A program made the position numbers and the translations under genes. The notes beneath the pieces were generated by a model that was not told the DNA's origin, searched no databases, and was given only the letters and a program-made list of their open reading frames with translations. Below, one piece after another: positions 24,936 through 33,737 of a stretch of DNA of 64,000 bases. The stretch is from positions 102,316 to 166,315 of the forward strand of contig JANQGM010000017.1 in the NCBI GenBank assembly GCA_028277345.1, written 5' to 3'. Positions within the stretch are counted from its first letter, which is position 1; the number at the start of each line of letters is the position of its first letter. This DNA comes from Candidatus Bipolaricaulota bacterium. Its GTDB lineage: Bacteria; Bipolaricaulota; Bipolaricaulia; UBA7950; UBA9294.

Positions 24936-27098
24936 CTAGGGGAGCGGATCGTGTACAGAACTTCCGGTAAGCCAGTAGGCGATCAGATCCTGCATGGTCA
25001 GCAGATCGATGCTCACGCCTCCGGCATTGGGAACCTCGTCGCCCGAGAGCCACAGAGAGACCGCGTACTGAATCTGATCAAAGGCGATCAACTCCTGCAG
25101 GCAAGGATCCAGCTTAGAGGTCGCTGTGTCCCATCGAGAAATCACGACGGGAACAGGCAACACGCGTGCAGTCGTCACTCTGTCCTCGCCCGAGACCTGA
25201 AGCATCACTCGCGGCGAAGAGCTTCCGACTGTACCCGACATGTTCGCCTGAACCAGATCATCGCTGATGGTCGCCGGCGCGGTCAGCGTGTACTTGATCT
25301 CACGCTGTTCGTTGATTCCGTCGTCCATGAACTTCTCCAGGAAGAGCCATTCCATGGTTTGCCCATTCTGACGAAGGGTTGCACCGTCGTTGTCCACCTC
25401 AGCGAACGTCCATCCAGCCGGAATCGTTTCAGAGACCGCCAGTCCATTGAGTAGCGTATTGACGGACAGAACGATTGAAACTTGCACGACGCCCTCCGGC
25501 ACGGTCCAGTCATCGGGCATACAGGTGTTGATGACTCGCTCGGCAAGCACGCTAGGAAGGATGTCGACGGTTTTGGAGTACGATTCCTCCTTGCCCTCGT
25601 CATCCACGACGAACAGCGTGACTTCGATCTCTTTGGGCTCTTCAAAGGCGTATTCGGTATCCGAGAACTCGGTCTCCCGATCGATGATGCCGTCGCCGTC
25701 GAAATCCCATTTGTAGAGCTCGATATCGCCGTCCAGATCGTAGGACATGCTGGCATCCAACATCGTCACAACGCCCAAATGCGGACGATCGTACTCCGCC
25801 ATCGTTTCAGGATCTCGAAGGACAAAACCCGCGACTGGCGCGGCATTGCCGACCGTGATCTCTTCTTCGTAGGCGATCGATTTCGATCCACGATCATCCG
25901 TCACGATGAGGCGCACCGTATAGGTTCCCCGCTCGATGAATCGGTATTCCGGGTCCTGCAGCCCAGAAACCGCTTCATCGCCGAATTTCCACTCCCATCT
26001 CACGATCTCGCCATCATCGTTCGTATCGTCCGATGCATCGGTGAACGTGATAATCTCGGCGGTCGTCGGGTTCAGAGGTTCGTAGTCGAACATGGCGATC
26101 GGCGGCCAATTCGGCGGAGGGAAGACTTGGGAGATCTCGACGCCTCGGAAATCCGTATAGGTGACGATCAGATCCAGATCGTCCGCCCATGCGCCAACTT
26201 CCGCGGCCTCGATCTCCAAGACAAACTCAATTTCCTGATCGATGAGCAAATCGGAGATGCGCCAAATCGCCGACGTAATACCGTCTTGATCTGTGTCGAT
26301 GCGATAGGCCTTGGGTTTCGAGTCCACAAGAGACAACCCTTTGGGCAACTCTTTTTCGATTCGAACATCCGATGCGACGATATCGATATCGAGGTGCTCT
26401 TTGATCTGCGCGAGCGCCATTTCCGAAGGCCGGGGGTAGTACAGTCCGTCCGTGTCCTCGGCAAAAGATTCCAGCAGATTCCGGTTGATCAAGGACCCGA
26501 TCCCAATCGAGATGATGCGGATTCCCAAATCCGACGCGATCACACCTTCCACATCCGGTTCAATGCCCACATTGCTCTGACCATCGGACAGCAAGATCTC
26601 CACGAGAATGGCGTCCTCGCGGCCAACCATGGTCAACTCTCGGCGTGCCAGTTGCATCGCATCGCCCAGCGCGGACTTCCCTTCGTTCTTGAGATCGCCA
26701 ATCGCCGTCTTGAGGACCAGGCGATTCTCAGTCAGCGGAATCTCCAATCGAGCGTTGGTGGCGTAGGAAACCAACCCGATACGGTCGTTGGCATCGAACT
26801 GCTCAATGAGATCGAAGGCGAAGGCTTTCGCGGAAGAGAGATCGGCTGTGGCAGACGTATCGAAGATCAGCATGCAGTCGATCGGGAAACCTTCCACGGG
26901 CCCCAGTCCACGAAGAAGCAGGGTCAAATCCACCGTTTCCGGCAAACCTGTCACGCCTTCTTCCAGTTCAGCCCACGCAAGGGACTGTTGGACATGAATT
27001 CGTTCTCCTGCCAGCGTTCCGACGCTTAGCGCCAGCACGAGCAGAAAAAGGAGGGCGGCGAGAGGTCCGCCTCTCGCCGCATTGTTGGTCGTTCTCAT
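24936..27098 (-). CDS. Secreted VWA-PKD-PKD protein with C-terminal AYWLT module
   Basis: 720 residues, signal peptide 1-30. VWA domain ~70-240 (CMLIFDTSATADLSSAKAF, ILLSDGQSNVG); the MIDAS DxSxS is DTSAT, so metal binding may be altered. Two PKD domains (~330-510: WEWKFGDEAV, YKWDFDGDGIIDRETEF). Then an LPxGW-type module (VSETIPAGWTFAEVDNDGAT) and a 75-residue C-terminal module with W-D...LD..L...I...Q...A...W...VP...M.(D/E).IAYWLTG. GGAGATGATAGT precedes the ATG. Middle gene of the operon; likely surface adhesion or matrix binding. A non-proteolytic CaCl-type role is excluded by lack of catalytic motifs. Confidence 0.8.
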   Translation of the reverse strand: MRTTNNAARGGPLAALLFLLVLALSVGTLAGERIHVQQSLAWAELEEGVTGLPETVDLTLLLRGLGPVEGFPIDCMLIFDTSATADLSSAKAFAFDLIEQFDANDRIGLVSYATNARLEIPLTENRLVLKTAIGDLKNEGKSALGDAMQLARRELTMVGREDAILVEILLSDGQSNVGIEPDVEGVIASDLGIRIISIGIGSLINRNLLESFAEDTDGLYYPRPSEMALAQIKEHLDIDIVASDVRIEKELPKGLSLVDSKPKAYRIDTDQDGITSAIWRISDLLIDQEIEFVLEIEAAEVGAWADDLDLIVTYTDFRGVEISQVFPPPNWPPIAMFDYEPLNPTTAEIITFTDASDDTNDDGEIVRWEWKFGDEAVSGLQDPEYRFIERGTYTVRLIVTDDRGSKSIAYEEEITVGNAAPVAGFVLRDPETMAEYDRPHLGVVTMLDASMSYDLDGDIELYKWDFDGDGIIDRETEFSDTEYAFEEPKEIEVTLFVVDDEGKEESYSKTVDILPSVLAERVINTCMPDDWTVPEGVVQVSIVLSVNTLLNGLAVSETIPAGWTFAEVDNDGATLRQNGQTMEWLFLEKFMDDGINEQREIKYTLTAPATISDDLVQANMSGTVGSSSPRVMLQVSGEDRVTTARVLPVPVVISRWDTATSKLDPCLQELIAFDQIQYAVSLWLSGDEVPNAGGVSIDLLTMQDLIAYWLTGSSVHDPLP

Positions 27099-27141
27099 AC
27101 TATCATCTCCCTAGACGGGCTTCGCACAGAAAGCGTCGCCG

Positions 27142-29355
27142 TTAACCGTCGCAGGTCGATGTATCCGGATCGCAAGGCCCATCAGGAATGCTGGGCAGCG
27201 GCTCACAGATATTGGTATTGGTCAGCCAGTAGGCGATGATCTCCTTCAGCATGTGATAACCAACGGTTTGGTCACACGTGCGTGGCACAACCTCGTCTTC
27301 CAACCAGAAGGCGATGGCGCGCTGGACTTGCTGGAACGAGATCTTGTCCGACAGAGTAATGTCGAGCACGTCGTTCTCAACGTCCCATCGAGAGATCGCT
27401 ACCAGGACCGATACGCAGTCGCTTACATCAACCCCACTATCTCCAGTCACCACGGTTTCCATGCACGGCAGCCCGGAATCGACCAACCCGTAAATGTCGT
27501 TGCTGCTGGCGTAGCATGGATCGGATGCCGCGAGCTCAATCGCAGAGGACTGAGGCACTTCCACCTGGTAGATGATGGTTTTCATCGTACCGGCAGGCAC
27601 CTTGCTCGGGAACACCCATTCGGTCTTCGACGGCTTGTAATAGAAACCGCCATTATCGATCGGAATGACCTTCCATCCCGTCGGCAAGTCTTCTTCCAAA
27701 CCGACACCATAAAGGTCTTGGTCGGCCCAGATCTCCACCTTCACGGTGAACGTACTGCCCGCCTTGTCTCCACCCGGACCGTAGTAGTTCAACAGGATGT
27801 TGTTACACGGAACAGGCGTCGAAATCGTTCGCACAGCCGTAATGTCGGCGAGCGGAACGAGCGGAAGCGGCAGATCCACCGGCGTACAGGTATAGGAGTA
27901 GGCCGAAAGCTCTTTCATCATGTGGATGTCGATCATGGCGCCCTGAGTCCACGGCACAGGCTCATCGTACGTCCACATCTCAAGCGCTCGCTCCAACTGC
28001 TGCGGGGCGATCTTCTGCGAGAGACGCAGATCGATGTAGTCGTCCGTGTCGAAGCCGACGCGCGGCACCAGGTGCGCGATCGCCGTCTTCATGTTCAGCG
28101 CGTCCGTGATCTCGATTTTGGCATCACCCTCGACCGGCAAATCGAATGCAGGCGACATCGACTGCAGAATACCGGAGATGGTGAAGCAAACCGGAAGCGT
28201 GGTCGCAATCAGTTCATGCGACTCAGGAACAGTCACTTCGTAGGTGATGACCTTGGTGGTGTTGGCTCGAATCTGATCGACAAATACCCACTGCGCTGTG
28301 GAGCGCTTAAAGGCGGCTCCCGCGTTTTCGAGGGGCTTAATCTTCCAGCCAATCGGCAGTGTTTCGTGCAATCCGACACCCGCCAGATCCATTTGAGGTT
28401 CAATCCGAACCACGACCAAGAACGTGCTTCCCGGCAAGGCTTGGACCGTCGAAATCGTCCGTGTAATCGTCACGGCCAAGTCGGATACATCCAAGGTTAC
28501 CGACGCACGATCGGTCGCGCCTTCGTTGTCCGTCGCACGTAGCGAGAGGGTCTTCAAGCCGGCGGTGGTAAACGTCGTCGTCACAACGGGGTCCGTCGTG
28601 GCTTGATCGTAGAGACCGTCACCGTTGAAGTCCCACTCGTACATCACGATGGAGCCATCCGGATCGAAGCTGCCGGAAGCATCCAGTGTGATGGGCTCGT
28701 TGATGCGAGGTTCGGTCGGAGATACGAAGAACGCCGTTGCCGGCGGTTCATTCTGAGCCGCCCCAATGATGATCGGATCGATCAAGTTGAGCGCGATCTC
28801 CGTGGGACCGACGATGTTGCCGGTGAGGAACTTCACCTGAGTAATCCCGCTTGTGAACTGCGGGAACAATGAAACTTCGAAGTCCACACCCATCGGACCC
28901 AGCACCATTCCGTCACCACGCGCCTCGTCCCATGTCCATGTGACGCTGCCTGTGGGTGGCGTGAGTGCCCATGTGTCGCGGAAATCGAACTCGTCATCCT
29001 GAACGATCCAGTTCGCGCCTGCAGGAACGCCCGAGAGCGTCATGCTTACAGCGCCTGCAGTACCCGCGCCACCACTGAGAAGCACAAACAGCGAAATCTC
29101 TCCACTAATCGTGTTCCGATAGAGGAACATGACCGCTGTATTTGCTTCTTCAAACCCTGTGTTGGATTGCGTATTCGCGAACGCATAGAAATCTGCCGCT
29201 GTACCGGCATTCTCTAGAGGCGTGATTGGAACACGCGTTTCCCCCTGACTAACAGTATAGAAGCCGTCTCCCTGCGCTACACCCGCTAACGGAAGGAGGA
29301 GAACGACCACTGCCAGAAGGAAGAAAAGGCCATAAAGGACCTTATGCACCTTCAT
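27142..29355 (-). CDS. Secreted PKD protein with duplicated LPxGW and AYWLT modules
   Basis: 737 residues from ATG 29355 (AAAGGAGG 6 nt upstream), signal peptide ~1-26. A beta-rich N-terminal region (~27-185) is followed by one PKD domain (YEWDFNGDGLYDQATTDP), then two tandem units. Each unit is a ~120-residue immunoglobulin-like module (GVGLHETLPIGWKIKPLENAG; GVGLEEDLPTGWKVIPIDNGG) plus a ~80-residue module (RLSQKIAPQQLERALEMW...VP...MMKELSAY; TLSDKISFQQVQRAIAFW...VP...MLKEIIAYWLT). The unit duplication within one protein shows these are real mobile modules. First gene of the operon. No catalytic signature. Confidence 0.8.
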   Translation of the reverse strand: MKVHKVLYGLFFLLAVVVLLLPLAGVAQGDGFYTVSQGETRVPITPLENAGTAADFYAFANTQSNTGFEEANTAVMFLYRNTISGEISLFVLLSGGAGTAGAVSMTLSGVPAGANWIVQDDEFDFRDTWALTPPTGSVTWTWDEARGDGMVLGPMGVDFEVSLFPQFTSGITQVKFLTGNIVGPTEIALNLIDPIIIGAAQNEPPATAFFVSPTEPRINEPITLDASGSFDPDGSIVMYEWDFNGDGLYDQATTDPVVTTTFTTAGLKTLSLRATDNEGATDRASVTLDVSDLAVTITRTISTVQALPGSTFLVVVRIEPQMDLAGVGLHETLPIGWKIKPLENAGAAFKRSTAQWVFVDQIRANTTKVITYEVTVPESHELIATTLPVCFTISGILQSMSPAFDLPVEGDAKIEITDALNMKTAIAHLVPRVGFDTDDYIDLRLSQKIAPQQLERALEMWTYDEPVPWTQGAMIDIHMMKELSAYSYTCTPVDLPLPLVPLADITAVRTISTPVPCNNILLNYYGPGGDKAGSTFTVKVEIWADQDLYGVGLEEDLPTGWKVIPIDNGGFYYKPSKTEWVFPSKVPAGTMKTIIYQVEVPQSSAIELAASDPCYASSNDIYGLVDSGLPCMETVVTGDSGVDVSDCVSVLVAISRWDVENDVLDITLSDKISFQQVQRAIAFWLEDEVVPRTCDQTVGYHMLKEIIAYWLTNTNICEPLPSIPDGPCDPDTSTCDG

Positions 29356-29500
29356 TAGCAACCTCCTTTGTTGGCTGTCTCATCTTTTTTGTATGCAATC
29401 AAAAGCAGCAATCCATCCAGACTTTAGCAGATACCTCACCTGCAAGTCTGTAACACCGATTACGCTGTCGATGCCTCCTTTCATCAATGGTTCTGCGTTT

Positions 29501-30130
29501 TCACAATGCCACGGCAAGCTGATAGAGCGCCGAATCAATGGCTCCCTTGGCCGCCTCCACAGGGTCTGCGGTCAGCAGTGAGAAGAGCGGACGATCGTCA
29601 TAGGTCACGGTCGTCGTGAACTCAACATCTCCCTGCGGACTGAACACGGTCGCGAAGACCGCGACGGTAGCTTCCTTTTCAATCCCCAGAAGAAGCCCCA
29701 GCGGACTGATCAGGATTTGCAGCGATGTATCAAGAAAGGACGTTGCTCCCAGAAGGAGAAGAGACCGCTCGGGTTTGTACGAGAGCTGATTCTCCCATCG
29801 AACAACGCGCAGCATCACGAGGTGATCCGCACCAAGGGCGGAAGCCAAGTTGCGCATGCCCTCCACTGTGATGCTGTTTCCGACATACGTATTGGTGACC
29901 CGCTGCGCATGCATCAACTCACCCTGTGAGCAAACATTGGCACCGGTAATGATGGCGCACTTCTGCGCCGCGTAATTCGTGATCAATTCAAGATCGCCCG
30001 TCGGGACTGCGGCCGCCGACTGGACAAAGACAGCGATTTTCTGTGATTGAGCGAGACAATTCGTAGCTGCAAGCAGCACGATCATGCCAACGAGTACCAC
30101 GACTGTGCAGCAATGTCTTTGTTTTAACAT
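29501..30130 (-). CDS. Secreted protein of unknown function
   Basis: 209 residues from ATG 30130 with GGGGAGAAG upstream. The N-terminal signal peptide ends near NCLAQ. The mature part starts KIAVFVQSAAAVPTGDLELIT, resembling the opening strand of secreted proteins that test for TolB-N-like folds, and has a central hydrophobic stretch (SLQILISPLGLLLGI). No family recognised. It lies 145 nt upstream of the PKD operon in the same direction; the gap has no clear terminator. Confidence 0.55.
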   Translation of the reverse strand: MLKQRHCCTVVVLVGMIVLLAATNCLAQSQKIAVFVQSAAAVPTGDLELITNYAAQKCAIITGANVCSQGELMHAQRVTNTYVGNSITVEGMRNLASALGADHLVMLRVVRWENQLSYKPERSLLLLGATSFLDTSLQILISPLGLLLGIEKEATVAVFATVFSPQGDVEFTTTVTYDDRPLFSLLTADPVEAAKGAIDSALYQLAVAL

Positions 30131-30393
30131 ACTTCTCCCCACCACCCGTAGATTCCTTTCACTGTGCAGGAGTCTAGCTCAGGGGGCAGGGAGCCGATAG
30201 GAAGGCTGTCGACGCACTCTTCCATCTTTGTCTAGGGGGGGCTGGACAAATGTCCCCTATAGCCCCTTGCGGCATCAGTGTGGGCCTAGATTAGGTAGGG
30301 TATGGGTTTTCGTCCACTTCACGCAATCACTCAGCGCAAAGATGGGATACCTTCACAATCCGAATATAATGCGGGATGTGAAGGAGGGCGCCG
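30131..30393. other. Intergenic region before the DUF3467 cluster
   Basis: 263 nt separating divergent genes. A consensus TATAAT lies at 30365-30370 for the plus-strand cluster, with no good -35, and GGAGG precedes ATG 30394. Nothing else stands out. Confidence 0.4.
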
Positions 30394-30732
30394 ATGGCCG
30401 AACAACCCCAAAAAGACTTTCTCAAGAAGGAATTCAAGCTTGATTGGGTTATCTCAGATGACCTGCGAGCTGTGTATGCGAATCACATGTTGGTGTCGCA
30501 TCAGGATGGTCAGTTCATTCTGAGCTTTGGTGAAGCCAATGTCCCCCCGATGTTGGATGAGTCTGATTTTGAGAATGCTGGAGACAGCCTTCCATGCCGT
30601 GTATTCCTTCGAATTGCGCTTCCTACCAGCAGGATTCCAGGGATGATCAAGGCGCTACAGACGAATTACGAGGGGTATTTGCGAGAGTCAAACTCGGGTC
30701 TGTTCAATGTTGAAAGCGACACGGATGACTAA
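30394..30732 (+). CDS. DUF3467 family protein
   Basis: 112 residues. The pattern YANHMLVSHQDGQFILSFGEA...RIALPTSRIPGMIKALQTNYEGY matches DUF3467, in which NH(M/V)xVxHTxxEFxLdF and a closing RvxxSPxxxkxlxxaLxxNlxxYE are typical. The function of the family is not established; members are short and cytosolic. Strong GAAGGAGG start. First of three overlapping plus-strand genes of AT-richer composition than the surroundings. Confidence 0.8.
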   Translation: MAEQPQKDFLKKEFKLDWVISDDLRAVYANHMLVSHQDGQFILSFGEANVPPMLDESDFENAGDSLPCRVFLRIALPTSRIPGMIKALQTNYEGYLRESNSGLFNVESDTDD

Positions 30733-31207
30733 TTGCGAGAATCATATACGCATGGATGACAAGAACAGCGCGGTTGCACTGAGATCCACAAGCACGAGCA
30801 CGACAGCCATTGATATTGGCTCGTCTGTAACTGTTTCTAGTGAAGTCGTCCGTGTTAGAGCTGGGCAGGTACTCATGACTCGCGATCAAGCTGTTGCATT
30901 AGCAGGCGCGTCTCTCACCGTGAGAGATGTAATTCGCGAGGCATTGGCTGGAAGCAAGCGCCAGGCCGAGTACTCGGCGTTCTACAACGCGTTTCTTCTT
31001 AACCAGCTTTCTGAACAGGAGTTTGAGGCTTTGTCAGAAGGGTTTGCAGTGACTGAGCAGTATTCTGACGATGACCTAGCAGAGAGAATCCAAATCCTTA
31101 TCGACGAGATTGGGGAGAAGTTCCTGCCCGAGCAATTGGCGTTTATGTTCTCCTCTCCGCTACTCCAAATCGACCGGGTACTAGAAAGACTTGATGCCGT
31201 TTCATGA
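30725..31207 (+). CDS. Unknown protein, second gene of the DUF3467 cluster
   Basis: About 160 residues starting at an ATG overlapping the DUF3467 stop (ATGACTAA); ATG 30707 or 30752 are alternatives and none has a good ribosome-binding site. The N-terminal 60 residues are Ser/Thr-rich and low-complexity (LRSTSTSTTAIDIG), the rest is helical (LTVRDVIREALAGSKRQAEYSAFYN). No domain recognised. Tight overlap on both sides argues for joint expression with its neighbours. Confidence 0.5.
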   Translation: MTNCENHIRMDDKNSAVALRSTSTSTTAIDIGSSVTVSSEVVRVRAGQVLMTRDQAVALAGASLTVRDVIREALAGSKRQAEYSAFYNAFLLNQLSEQEFEALSEGFAVTEQYSDDDLAERIQILIDEIGEKFLPEQLAFMFSSPLLQIDRVLERLDAVS

Positions 31208-31565
31208 GGTTGGAGCGTCATTAGAGGGGCGTGTGCTTAAGGGCAAGGCCCGCAAGCTAACGCAAGCTCCGCCTGAGAGGTGTGCAATCCTGGGTGGTCT
31301 GCTTCATGTGCATGTGTTGCGCGACTCAGTTCATGTCACAGTAAAAACCGCGCTGAGGCGGGATGACATTTATAGGGCTGAAGAGTCCCATAAGCAAAGA
31401 GGAGACAGGCTCGAAGCTTATCGAGTGAACCTGCTCACAAGCAAGCCCCTCAAGCCTGCAAGCCGGAACGTGAAGAAGGGATCTTCAACCCACAAAACTC
31501 AGTTCTTCAACACCAAGAACTACGCGCATGCAGTCATTGCCGCGTCTCTTCACAAACACACGTAA
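31194..31565 (+). CDS. Unknown basic protein, third gene of the DUF3467 cluster
   Basis: 123 residues from ATG 31194, overlapping the previous stop by 14 nt. Rich in Lys/Arg/His with a central AILGGLLHVHVLRDSVHVTVKT strand pair and a basic C-terminus (SRNVKKGSSTHKTQFFNTKNYAH). No homology recognised; the charge suggests nucleic-acid contact. Confidence comes from overlap and consistent reading frame rather than from a family. Confidence 0.45.
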   Translation: MPFHEVGASLEGRVLKGKARKLTQAPPERCAILGGLLHVHVLRDSVHVTVKTALRRDDIYRAEESHKQRGDRLEAYRVNLLTSKPLKPASRNVKKGSSTHKTQFFNTKNYAHAVIAASLHKHT

Positions 31566-31874
31566 CTATGCTGATACTGACTCATCCTCCAACGGAATCC
31601 CCATTCGTTTCATCTGTCTGATTAGTGCCCTGCTCATAATCTCAGATTCCGAGTCACCGCTGAGAAGTCACGCTCTCTAGAGCTACCGGAATCAGGTTGC
31701 GGTGGCCAAAGAGCTATTAGTATGATCGTTTGCTTTCGGACTTGTGACACGCCGGCTTTTTTTGCATTCGCCACGGCACTTGCATGTCATGCTCATCGAG
31801 TCTCCCTGCTATGGCAAATCGCACGCATTCTCGCAATTGCGCCACACTGCAACATGGATGAATTCCAGTTGGCC
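31566..31874. other. Intergenic stretch with no supported feature
   Basis: 309 nt between the DUF3467 cluster and the convergent lipoprotein. A 76-codon frame at 31722-31952 overlaps the lipoprotein antisense and lacks a start signal; I do not call it a gene. No T-tailed hairpin seen. Confidence 0.4.
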
Positions 31875-32528
31875 TTACTCCAGGGAGATCACTATGCAGT
31901 TATCGAAGCGGAACCCGTTGTAGTCCCCACCTCTTGGACTTCTAAACGCTAGCCCCGGTTTCCCTTGACTGTATGTTGTATCAGTGAAAGTGCTTCTGAG
32001 CACATCATTGACATAAAACCTGTATGTGTCTCCCTGTGCCTCAACAGAAGCGTTGGCCACCCCTTCGCTTGGCCATCCAGGCTCAACCTCGCCTCCTGTT
32101 CGGACAACTTCACCATTGGCAAATACTGAGAAGAGAAACCGATCGTTTGATGCCCAAGCCACGACTTTGTTTAGGTCATCTTGTGCGTGAAGCACAAAAC
32201 CCTGGTATTTGCTTCCTTCCCAGGTACCGAACTCAATATCTGCTTCGATACGGTAGTTATCCCAGTTGTCTCCTCCACGAACATAAGCAAAGACATCATC
32301 GCCCCAATAGTTGTTCGTCAAGTGCAACCAACCGCCAAGAGCTTCCCAGCTCCCCGATGCGAACTGCCAGTCAGGGTCAGTACCATTCTCGAAGTCGTCA
32401 GAAAACAATACATCGCTTGGATTTGGAACAGAGGGGGCTGGGGCCGGATCAGATGGTATTAGATCGGGGATGCAGCCAACCAATAGGAAAGGTAGAACAA
32501 TCACTAACAATGCCAGGAAACGTCTCAT
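31875..32528 (-). CDS. Lipoprotein with lectin/glucanase-like (DUF1080-type) fold
   Basis: 217 residues from ATG 32528, with GAGGAGGA 6-7 nt upstream. Signal peptide ends in lipobox LLVGC, then a proline-rich linker (SDPAPAPSVPNPS). The domain (~45-217) has the concanavalin-like jelly-roll pattern FSDDFENGTDPDWQF, GGWLHLTNNYWG, DNYRIEADIEFG, YNGFRFDN seen in DUF1080/3-keto-glycoside hydrolase-like and LamG-like proteins. Catalytic activity cannot be inferred; sugar binding at the cell surface is likely. It lies between the DUF3467 cluster and the structured RNA. Confidence 0.75.
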   Translation of the reverse strand: MRRFLALLVIVLPFLLVGCIPDLIPSDPAPAPSVPNPSDVLFSDDFENGTDPDWQFASGSWEALGGWLHLTNNYWGDDVFAYVRGGDNWDNYRIEADIEFGTWEGSKYQGFVLHAQDDLNKVVAWASNDRFLFSVFANGEVVRTGGEVEPGWPSEGVANASVEAQGDTYRFYVNDVLRSTFTDTTYSQGKPGLAFRSPRGGDYNGFRFDNCIVISLE

Positions 32529-32640
32529 GTGCATTCCTCCTCAAACCACACAATACCATAGAAGGAAAAACAAGAGCAATGTCCCATGTGGTCACACGAG
32601 GCATCTTGCGCATCCTGGCCGCCGTTCGGCTAGCTGACCT

Positions 32641-32925
32641 GCTACATCCTACTTAGCGGAGAGAGGATTAACCTCTCCGTTACCATTTCGGGCTCCCAAG
32701 TCATGCCACTCAGGACAATCCTCCTGGTATGGCTTGCATTCCCTTCGGAGGACCCCTTTCCTCGCCGCAACCTACGAGTGTGAAGCCTCGCTAGCGCTAA
32801 CGATTCGGCCTTACCCATTGGCTCGCTTGACCTCGCCTTGAGGGTTCGGCGGGGGTTGGGTTCATAACCTGCCCGATGAAGCTGAGCAAGATAATCACCC
32901 CCTTTGTGGCTCAAGGCTGAGCCAC
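32641..32925 (-). ncRNA. Structured RNA resembling HEARO/IscB omega-RNA, no IscB gene nearby
   Basis: On the minus strand a ~285-nt untranslated segment begins with the perfect hairpin GTGGCTCA-GCCT-TGAGCCAC (32925-32906), continues AAAGGGGGTGATTATCTTGC, GGGCAGGTTATGAACCC, GGGTAAGGCCGAATCGTTAG, and ends with GGGAGCCCGAAATGGTAACG and the hairpin CGGAGAG...CTCTCCG (32679-32657). The order of these blocks matches what I remember of HEARO RNAs, which were shown to be guide RNAs (omega-RNA) of IscB nucleases. IscB normally lies downstream; here a lipoprotein gene does. A guide would be the ~16 nt upstream of 32925. The assignment is from memory of the motif, not a model search. Confidence 0.5.
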
Positions 32926-33160
32926 GCGCTGATATAACATATGTGTGGAATCGTTTCACAAAGAGGGAGATATAGCTGCCATCTATTCGTGAATCGTCGT
33001 CAAGCTACGGATCTCGCATCAACAATCCAATCTCAAATACCGTTTGATGTGCTAAAAAGTTAAAGGTGACATGTGTCCCTTCCGGAGTTTCGCGGGCAAC
33101 GTGCATGTCTCATGCCACTAAGGCGCTACTTCGCGGTGTCTTTCCCATGAAGTGGCGCAC

Positions 33161-33189
33161 AAAAAAAGCGGCCCCGATATGGGGCCGCG
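33161..33189 (-). terminator. Rho-independent terminator after rplM
   Basis: Minus-strand GCGGCCCC-ATATC-GGGGCCGC followed by TTTTTTT. It ends the ileS-purA-rplM transcript 25 nt after the rplM stop. Confidence 0.9.
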
Positions 33190-33214
33190 AGCATAGCTGA
33201 TTCAACCTAGGTTT

Positions 33215-33664
33215 TCAGGCGTCAATCTCCAGCTCTTTGGGACTTTGCGGGCCATGCGGATGCGCGGGGCCCTCGTAAACCTTGAGTTTGCGGAGCATGC
33301 TCTTGCCGAGCTTGCTCTTGGGAAGCATCCGACGGATGGCTTCCTTCACCGGCATGGTCGGACGTTTCTCGATCAGTCGGCGGTACGTCAGCTCCTTGAG
33401 TCCGCCGATGTAGCCGGAATGGCGTTGATAGAGCTTCTTATCCCACTTCTCTCCCGTCAGATCAATGCGCTCGGCATTGATGACGATCACGTAGTCCCCG
33501 GTGTCGACGTGGGGCGTGTAGATGGGCTTGTGCTTGCCCTGCAGGATGACGGCGATTTCCGTCGCCAGGCGACCCAATCGCTTGCCATCCGCATTTACAA
33601 CATACCACTCTCGATTCCAGCTCTTACCTATCTCTTCGTTTTTGGCCACAAACGTGCGTTGCAT
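33215..33664 (-). CDS. rplM: Ribosomal protein L13 (bL13/uL13)
   Basis: 149 residues from ATG 33664, with AAGGAG 6 nt upstream. L13 hallmarks: [64 protein letters not shown] and HPHGPQ. Part of the large subunit. The usual partner rpsI does not follow; a terminator does. It lies 73 nt downstream of purA in the same direction. A longer upstream frame is rejected because it adds non-homologous residues and lacks a ribosome-binding site. Confidence 0.97.
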   Translation of the reverse strand: MQRTFVAKNEEIGKSWNREWYVVNADGKRLGRLATEIAVILQGKHKPIYTPHVDTGDYVIVINAERIDLTGEKWDKKLYQRHSGYIGGLKELTYRRLIEKRPTMPVKEAIRRMLPKSKLGKSMLRKLKVYEGPAHPHGPQSPKELEIDA

Positions 33665-33737
33665 CTCACCGCTCCTTAAAGTCGTTCTTAACGGGGCCGC
33701 GATTATAGCTGCGCGAAAACCCGGATTCAAAGGGGAC

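Noticed and set aside
25482..27029. 515-codon open frame antisense to the VWA-PKD gene
   Set aside because: Complete overlap with a gene that has signal peptide and PKD/VWA motifs; no ribosome-binding site; composition is that of a mirrored reading frame.
27253..28542. 429-codon antisense frame opposite the 737-aa secreted protein
   Set aside because: Arg/His-rich mirror frame without domains; the minus-strand gene has repeated modules and a good start.
31722..31952. 76-codon plus-strand frame
   Set aside because: No start signal, no domain, overlaps the end of the lipoprotein gene antisense.
32642..32959. 105-codon frame over the structured RNA
   Set aside because: Coincides with multiple stems and HEARO-like blocks; the frame probably exists because the RNA lacks stops, not because it is translated.
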